This document shows, piece by piece, positions 6,090 to 6,544 of a stretch of DNA of 6,544 nucleotides. Within the stretch, counting starts at the first letter, position 1. Each line of letters opens with the position of its first letter. The stretch covers positions 1 through 6,544 of the forward strand of contig CAMLFJ010000204.1 in NCBI GenBank assembly GCA_946479205.1, written 5' to 3'. This stretch comes from an uncultured bacterium (GTDB taxonomy: Bacteria > Methylomirabilota > Methylomirabilia > Rokubacteriales > CSP1-6). Below the pieces are notes generated by a model. The model ran no database searches. It saw only the letters and a program-made list of their open reading frames with translations, and was not told where the DNA came from. Made by a program: the position numbers and the translations under genes.

Positions 6090-6544
6090 CCGTCCCGCCG
6101 GGCGAGCAGCAGCAGGAGCGACGCCGCGACGCCGTAGGCGGCGGCCAGCGCGTGCGGCGCTCCGCTTGCCACCTCCCATGGCCAGAACACCGCGCCCCCG
6201 GGCAACGGGGAGTGAATCAGTCCGAACAGGGTGGCCACCGCCGCGATCGCCAGGACCGCGGCCGCGACCCGCAGGCGCCGGTCGATGATCGCGACCAGGG
6301 CGGAGCCCCACACCAGCGCGGTCAGGATGAACCCGTTCCCCAGCACGAGGAGCGCGCTCCACAGCAGCCGGCCCTCGCCCGCGAGATCGGCCGGGCTCTT
6401 GCCCACCCCGCCGAGCAGCAGGCCGCCCTCGATGAGGACCAGCGCGGCCACCGCGGGCAGGAACGACACCGCGACCGCGGGGGCGTGGCGGGCCGGCGAG
6501 GCCAGGAAGGCGACAACCGCGGCGATCTCCTCCGGCCGGGCGAA
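6086..6544 (-). CDS. C-terminal part of a multi-pass membrane protein (5' end outside window)
   Basis: The frame is open from the right edge to TAG at 6088-6086, giving 152 residues. I see about four hydrophobic segments: roughly residues 22-46, 60-86, 90-112 and 128-148. A loop between the last two carries FGLIHSPLPGG followed by FWPWE, probably a functional or packing motif. A GTG at 6469 could start a 127-residue protein, but it has no Shine-Dalgarno site, and the 25 codons upstream of it also look coding, so extension beyond the window is favoured. I do not recognise the family with certainty. A C-terminal fragment of a permease, for example of the nucleobase transporter type, is possible but unproven. 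It converges on the NADPH reductase gene with a 4-nt overlap of stop codons. Confidence 0.7.
   Translation of the reverse strand, partial: FARPEEIAAVVAFLASPARHAPAVAVSFLPAVAALVLIEGGLLLGGVGKSPADLAGEGRLLWSALLVLGNGFILTALVWGSALVAIIDRRLRVAAAVLAIAAVATLFGLIHSPLPGGAVFWPWEVASGAPHALAAAYGVAASLLLLLARRDG

Noticed and set aside
4659..6362. Long minus-strand open frame opposite the NADPH reductase gene
   Set aside because: It runs antisense to the FprA-type gene, crosses the divergent promoter region and shows no domain motif; it is a GC-rich shadow frame.
6490..6544. RPEEIAAVVAFLASP at the right edge, resembling the C-terminal region of short-chain dehydrogenases
   Set aside because: It is in frame with the following membrane segments. 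The NAD-fold motifs and the expected VDGG ending are not visible, so it is more likely a chance resemblance in a helix preceding a membrane segment.
1..6544. tRNA, rRNA, CRISPR array, insertion sequence or attachment site
   Set aside because: No cloverleaf, spaced direct repeats, transposase motifs or terminal inverted repeats were seen; coding genes fill nearly the whole window.

Overview
The window is a densely coded chromosomal segment of a very high-GC bacterium (well above 65% GC by eye). It holds six protein genes, three of them with unusual start codons or overlaps, and no RNA genes, mobile elements, CRISPR arrays or long gaps. The strong Shine-Dalgarno sites, the sigma70-like promoter, the hybrid kinase whose receiver has a Thr-Gly-Trp-Gly motif, and the style of the cytochrome c resemble soil or groundwater lineages such as Rokubacteria/Methylomirabilota or related deltaproteobacterial groups. 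That placement is an inference from general protein style and was not tested.

Layout. Positions 1-4611 are a minus-strand operon read right to left: a secreted monohaem cytochrome c (4183-4611), a soluble GAF-GAF hybrid histidine-kinase-like sensor with a receiver domain (1893-4166), a Ppx/GppA-family phosphatase (955-1896), and a proline racemase/hydroxyproline epimerase-family enzyme (958 to the left edge, lacking its C-terminus). The joints are 16 nt, then a 4-nt TTGA overlap, then a 4-nt GTGA overlap, so the four genes are almost certainly co-transcribed and translationally coupled. A 152-nt intergenic region (4612-4763) carries a good sigma70-like promoter for this operon, a short inverted repeat, and a possible extended -10 promoter facing the other way. 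On the plus strand follows a ferredoxin/adrenodoxin-type NADPH reductase of the FprA family (4764-6089). A minus-strand multi-pass membrane protein, truncated at the right edge, converges on it; the two genes share a CTAG that supplies both stop codons.

Functionally, the divergent pair (cytochrome c and NADPH-dependent flavoprotein) are both redox proteins. The operon links electron transfer, a small-molecule-sensing signalling protein, a polyphosphate/(p)ppGpp-type phosphatase and amino-acid catabolism. The most notable observation is that the kinase-like protein keeps an intact ATP-binding domain but has Arg where the H-box histidine belongs, and Glu-Glu in place of the usual Asp-Asp pair in its receiver. 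I see no defence, mobile or otherwise clearly undescribed multi-gene system.
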